Positions 62,418 through 64,000 of a DNA stretch of 64,000 nt are shown piece after piece. The translations under genes were made by a program, and so were the position numbers. The first letter of the stretch is position 1, and the number at the start of each line of letters is the position of its first letter. Where the stretch lies: contig JBGAKC010000009.1 of NCBI GenBank assembly GCA_044224605.1, forward strand, positions 62,001-126,000, given 5' to 3'. The notes beneath the pieces are model-generated. The model saw only the letters and a program-made list of their open reading frames with translations. It did not search any database and had not been told where the DNA came from. This DNA is from UBA7672 sp044224605 (lineage in GTDB: Bacteria; Pseudomonadota; Alphaproteobacteria; Caulobacterales; Hyphomonadaceae).

Positions 62418-62933
62418 ATGCCAATGGAACGGGCGGTACTCGCAGGCGGATGCTTCTGGGGCATGCAGGATCTCATCCGCAAGCGCCCCGGCGTCGTCTC
62501 CACCCGCGTTGGCTACTCGGGCGGCGACATCCCCAACGCTACCTACCGCAATCACGGCACGCACGCCGAGGCGATCGAGATCATCTTCGACCCCGCCCGC
62601 ACGAGCTTTCGCGACATCCTCGAATTCTTCTTCCAGATCCACGACCCGACCACGCTCAACCGTCAGGGCAACGACATCGGCCTCAGCTACCGCTCCGCGA
62701 TCTACTACGAGACCGCCGAGCAGAAGCGCATAGCCGAAGACACGATCGCAGACGTCGAGGCCTCCGGCCTCTGGCCCGGCAAGGTCGTCACCGAAGTTCA
62801 GCCCGTCGGCCCTTTCTGGGAAGCCGAGCCCGAGCACCAGGACTATCTGGAGCGCTACCCTGAGGGGTACACCTGCCACTTTCCGCGTCCGGGCTGGAAG
62901 TTGCCGAAGCGGGCTGGAACGACGGCGAGATAG
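62418..62933 (+). CDS. msrA: Peptide-methionine (S)-S-oxide reductase
   Basis: Repairs oxidised methionine in proteins. It is 171 aa with the catalytic GGCFWG (C12), the RVGYSGGD and THAEAIEIIFDP stretches, DPTTLNRQGNDIGLSYRSAI, and a later Cys (GYTCHF, near residue 153) that could act as resolving Cys. ACGGAG precedes the ATG at 62418 by seven bases. It is a single gene between a repeat and a broken transporter. Confidence 0.95.
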   Translation: MPMERAVLAGGCFWGMQDLIRKRPGVVSTRVGYSGGDIPNATYRNHGTHAEAIEIIFDPARTSFRDILEFFFQIHDPTTLNRQGNDIGLSYRSAIYYETAEQKRIAEDTIADVEASGLWPGKVVTEVQPVGPFWEAEPEHQDYLERYPEGYTCHFPRPGWKLPKRAGTTAR

Positions 62934-62969
62934 GCAGCCGGAGGCCGACATGGTTGTTCAACGGGGCGC

Positions 62970-63640
62970 TTGGCGGGGGCCTTTGCGGGCGGTGGAATTA
63001 CAGGAACGCTCGGCGGCCTGATCGGTCTGGGCGGCGCAGATTTCAGGCTGCCGCTGCAAATTTGCGCACTTCGCTTTGGACGACTCGAAGCCGTCGTCAT
63101 GAACAAGGCAATGAGCCGGGTCGTCGTCACAACCGCTCTCCCTTTTCGCATGCCCTCGGTTCCGTTTGATCAGGTCATCGGCAACTGGCAGGTTGTCGTG
63201 AACCTGCTGGTTGGCAGTCTGGCGGGAGCTTGGTTCGGCGCAGACTTGGCCACGCGACTTAAATCTGAAAACGCTCTATTGCGTTATTGAAGTCGCTACT
63301 TGGCCTCGCCGGTGGAGAGCTTCCTATTCTGACCATGATCCTGCTCTCCGGCGCAGACGTGAAGCTGGCCGGAAGCCTCTCGCTCGCCGCCAGCTTGCCC
63401 ACCATGATCATGGGGTTCACGCGCTACAGCCAAGACGCCAGCTTCGCCGTGCTGGCCCGTAACAGGTCGTTCCTGCAGGTCATGGCGGCCGGGTCAATTG
63501 TGGGTAGCTCCATCGACGCACAATTGGTTGGAATCGTTCCCGCCGATGTGTTGTTGCCTTTACTTGCAGCGATCCTGCTAGCCGGCGCATTCAGGGTTTG
63601 GGGGGTGTGGAAAATCCGAACACATCACCAAGAAGGAGTG
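62970..63640 (+). pseudogene. Broken TauE/SafE-family sulfite exporter
   Basis: Two frames cover parts of one protein. The first (62970-63290) has GGLIGLGGADFRLPLQI, NKAMSRVVV and LLVGSLAGAWFGADLATRLK and stops at TGA 63288-63290. The second (from 63287) has LLGLAGGELPILTMI, LAGSLSLAASLPTMIMGFTR and VMAAGSIVGSSIDAQLVGIV. About 40 residues between the halves are missing and the frame has shifted. The second frame reads on into the antisense of the tRNA-Phe, so its own stop has also been lost. Confidence 0.8.
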
Positions 63641-63641
63641 A

Positions 63642-63717
63642 TGGTGCCCGGGGCCGGAATCGAACCAGCGACACGCGGATTTTCAATCCGCTGCTCTACC
63701 AACTGAGCTACCCGGGC
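63642..63717 (-). tRNA. tRNA-Phe (GAA)
   Basis: On the minus strand: acceptor GCCCGGG pairs with CCCGGGC, discriminator A, encoded CCA. The D-arm is GCTCAGTTGGTAGAGC, the anticodon loop TTGAAAA reads GAA, and the T-arm is GGTTCGATTCC. 76 bases including CCA. Confidence 0.96.
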
Positions 63718-63759
63718 TTATCGCCTGACGGCGAGAAGGCGCGATGTATAGGGAAACCG

Positions 63760-63978
63760 TTATTCCCTGTCCATGCCCCTGTTCGCGCGACCTAGTCCGC
63801 TGTTTTCAGGGGATTCCGCGTCGCGCGACGGTTTGTCCTCGTCCTCGTCGCCCGCCTGGCCGCCGGGGATGGCGTAGCTCCCCTTAAGCCAGCGCGACAG
63901 GTCGATATCCGCACAACGCCGCGAGCAGAACGGGGCGAACTTCGACTCGGAGGGTTTCGAACAGATCGGACAGCTCAT
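63760..63978 (-). CDS. yacG: DNA gyrase inhibitor YacG
   Basis: A 72-aa zinc-binding protein that in E. coli inhibits DNA gyrase. Zn ligands are C3, C6, C18 and C22 (CPIC and FCSRRC), followed by the family's ADIDLSRWLKGSYAIPG. The acidic C-terminal tail is typical. The upstream gene lies beyond the window; only 22 bases remain after the start. Confidence 0.92.
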   Translation of the reverse strand: MSCPICSKPSESKFAPFCSRRCADIDLSRWLKGSYAIPGGQAGDEDEDKPSRDAESPENSGLGRANRGMDRE

Positions 63979-64000
63979 CCCGCGCTCCAGACTTCGGGCC

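Overview
The window looks like chromosome of a high-GC alphaproteobacterium, most probably of the Caulobacterales/Hyphomonadaceae type. The evidence is the order of the cytochrome c oxidase genes (ctaC-ctaD-ctaB-small TM gene-ctaG-ctaE-DUF983-SURF1 running into thrC and an M16 peptidase), the rlpA-dac-tmk-holB-tatD-MBL block, yacG, exoD, and many TonB-dependent receptors and secreted peptidases. I see no prophage, insertion sequence, CRISPR array or rRNA. This assignment is inference from gene content, not a database match.

Layout. 1-4.7 kb: the 5' end of a TonB-dependent receptor, a POT peptide/H+ symporter, tldD and a TPR protein. 4.8-17.3 kb: the aa3 oxidase operon with its assembly factors, running by one- to four-base overlaps into thrC and an M16 peptidase, then an EAL phosphodiesterase and gatB. 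A gene between ctaE and DUF983 appears to be a strongly diverged second subunit III. 17.3-18.1 kb is non-coding and carries one copy of a dispersed repeat. 18.1-21.6 kb: queA-tgt (queuosine synthesis), two small lipoproteins and tRNA-Lys. 21.8-29.4 kb: four exported peptidases of families S8, M14, M28 and M61.

29.5-37.8 kb: an MHS-family transporter, an OmpR/EnvZ-type two-component system, an EF-hand protein, exoD, a solitary secF and a dicarboxylate/amino-acid symporter. 37.8-43.1 kb: a divergent pair, an S9 prolyl-oligopeptidase-type enzyme and a large TonB receptor, bounded by clear terminators. 43.1-51.7 kb: a hydrolase and a VOC protein, then a six-gene minus-strand catabolic operon (enoyl-CoA hydratase, two acyl-CoA ligases, a luciferase-like flavin monooxygenase, a nitroreductase, a VOC protein). 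51.9-53.6 kb: an XdhC/MocA molybdenum-hydroxylase maturation pair without its hydroxylase. 53.6-60.2 kb: the mazG-MBL-tatD-holB-tmk-dac-rlpA block. 60.5-64 kb: tRNA-Ser, decayed remnants of a nonribosomal-peptide locus (thioesterase tail and phosphopantetheinyl transferase), a HupE-like protein, msrA, a broken TauE/SafE transporter, tRNA-Phe and yacG.

Taken together, the accessory genes suggest aerobic growth on peptides (secreted peptidases, TonB receptors, POT symporter) plus a CoA-dependent pathway for an unidentified organic acid. The least explained items are the subunit-III paralogue, the catabolic operon, a Tgt whose zinc site has lost two of its three cysteines, and the NRPS relic.
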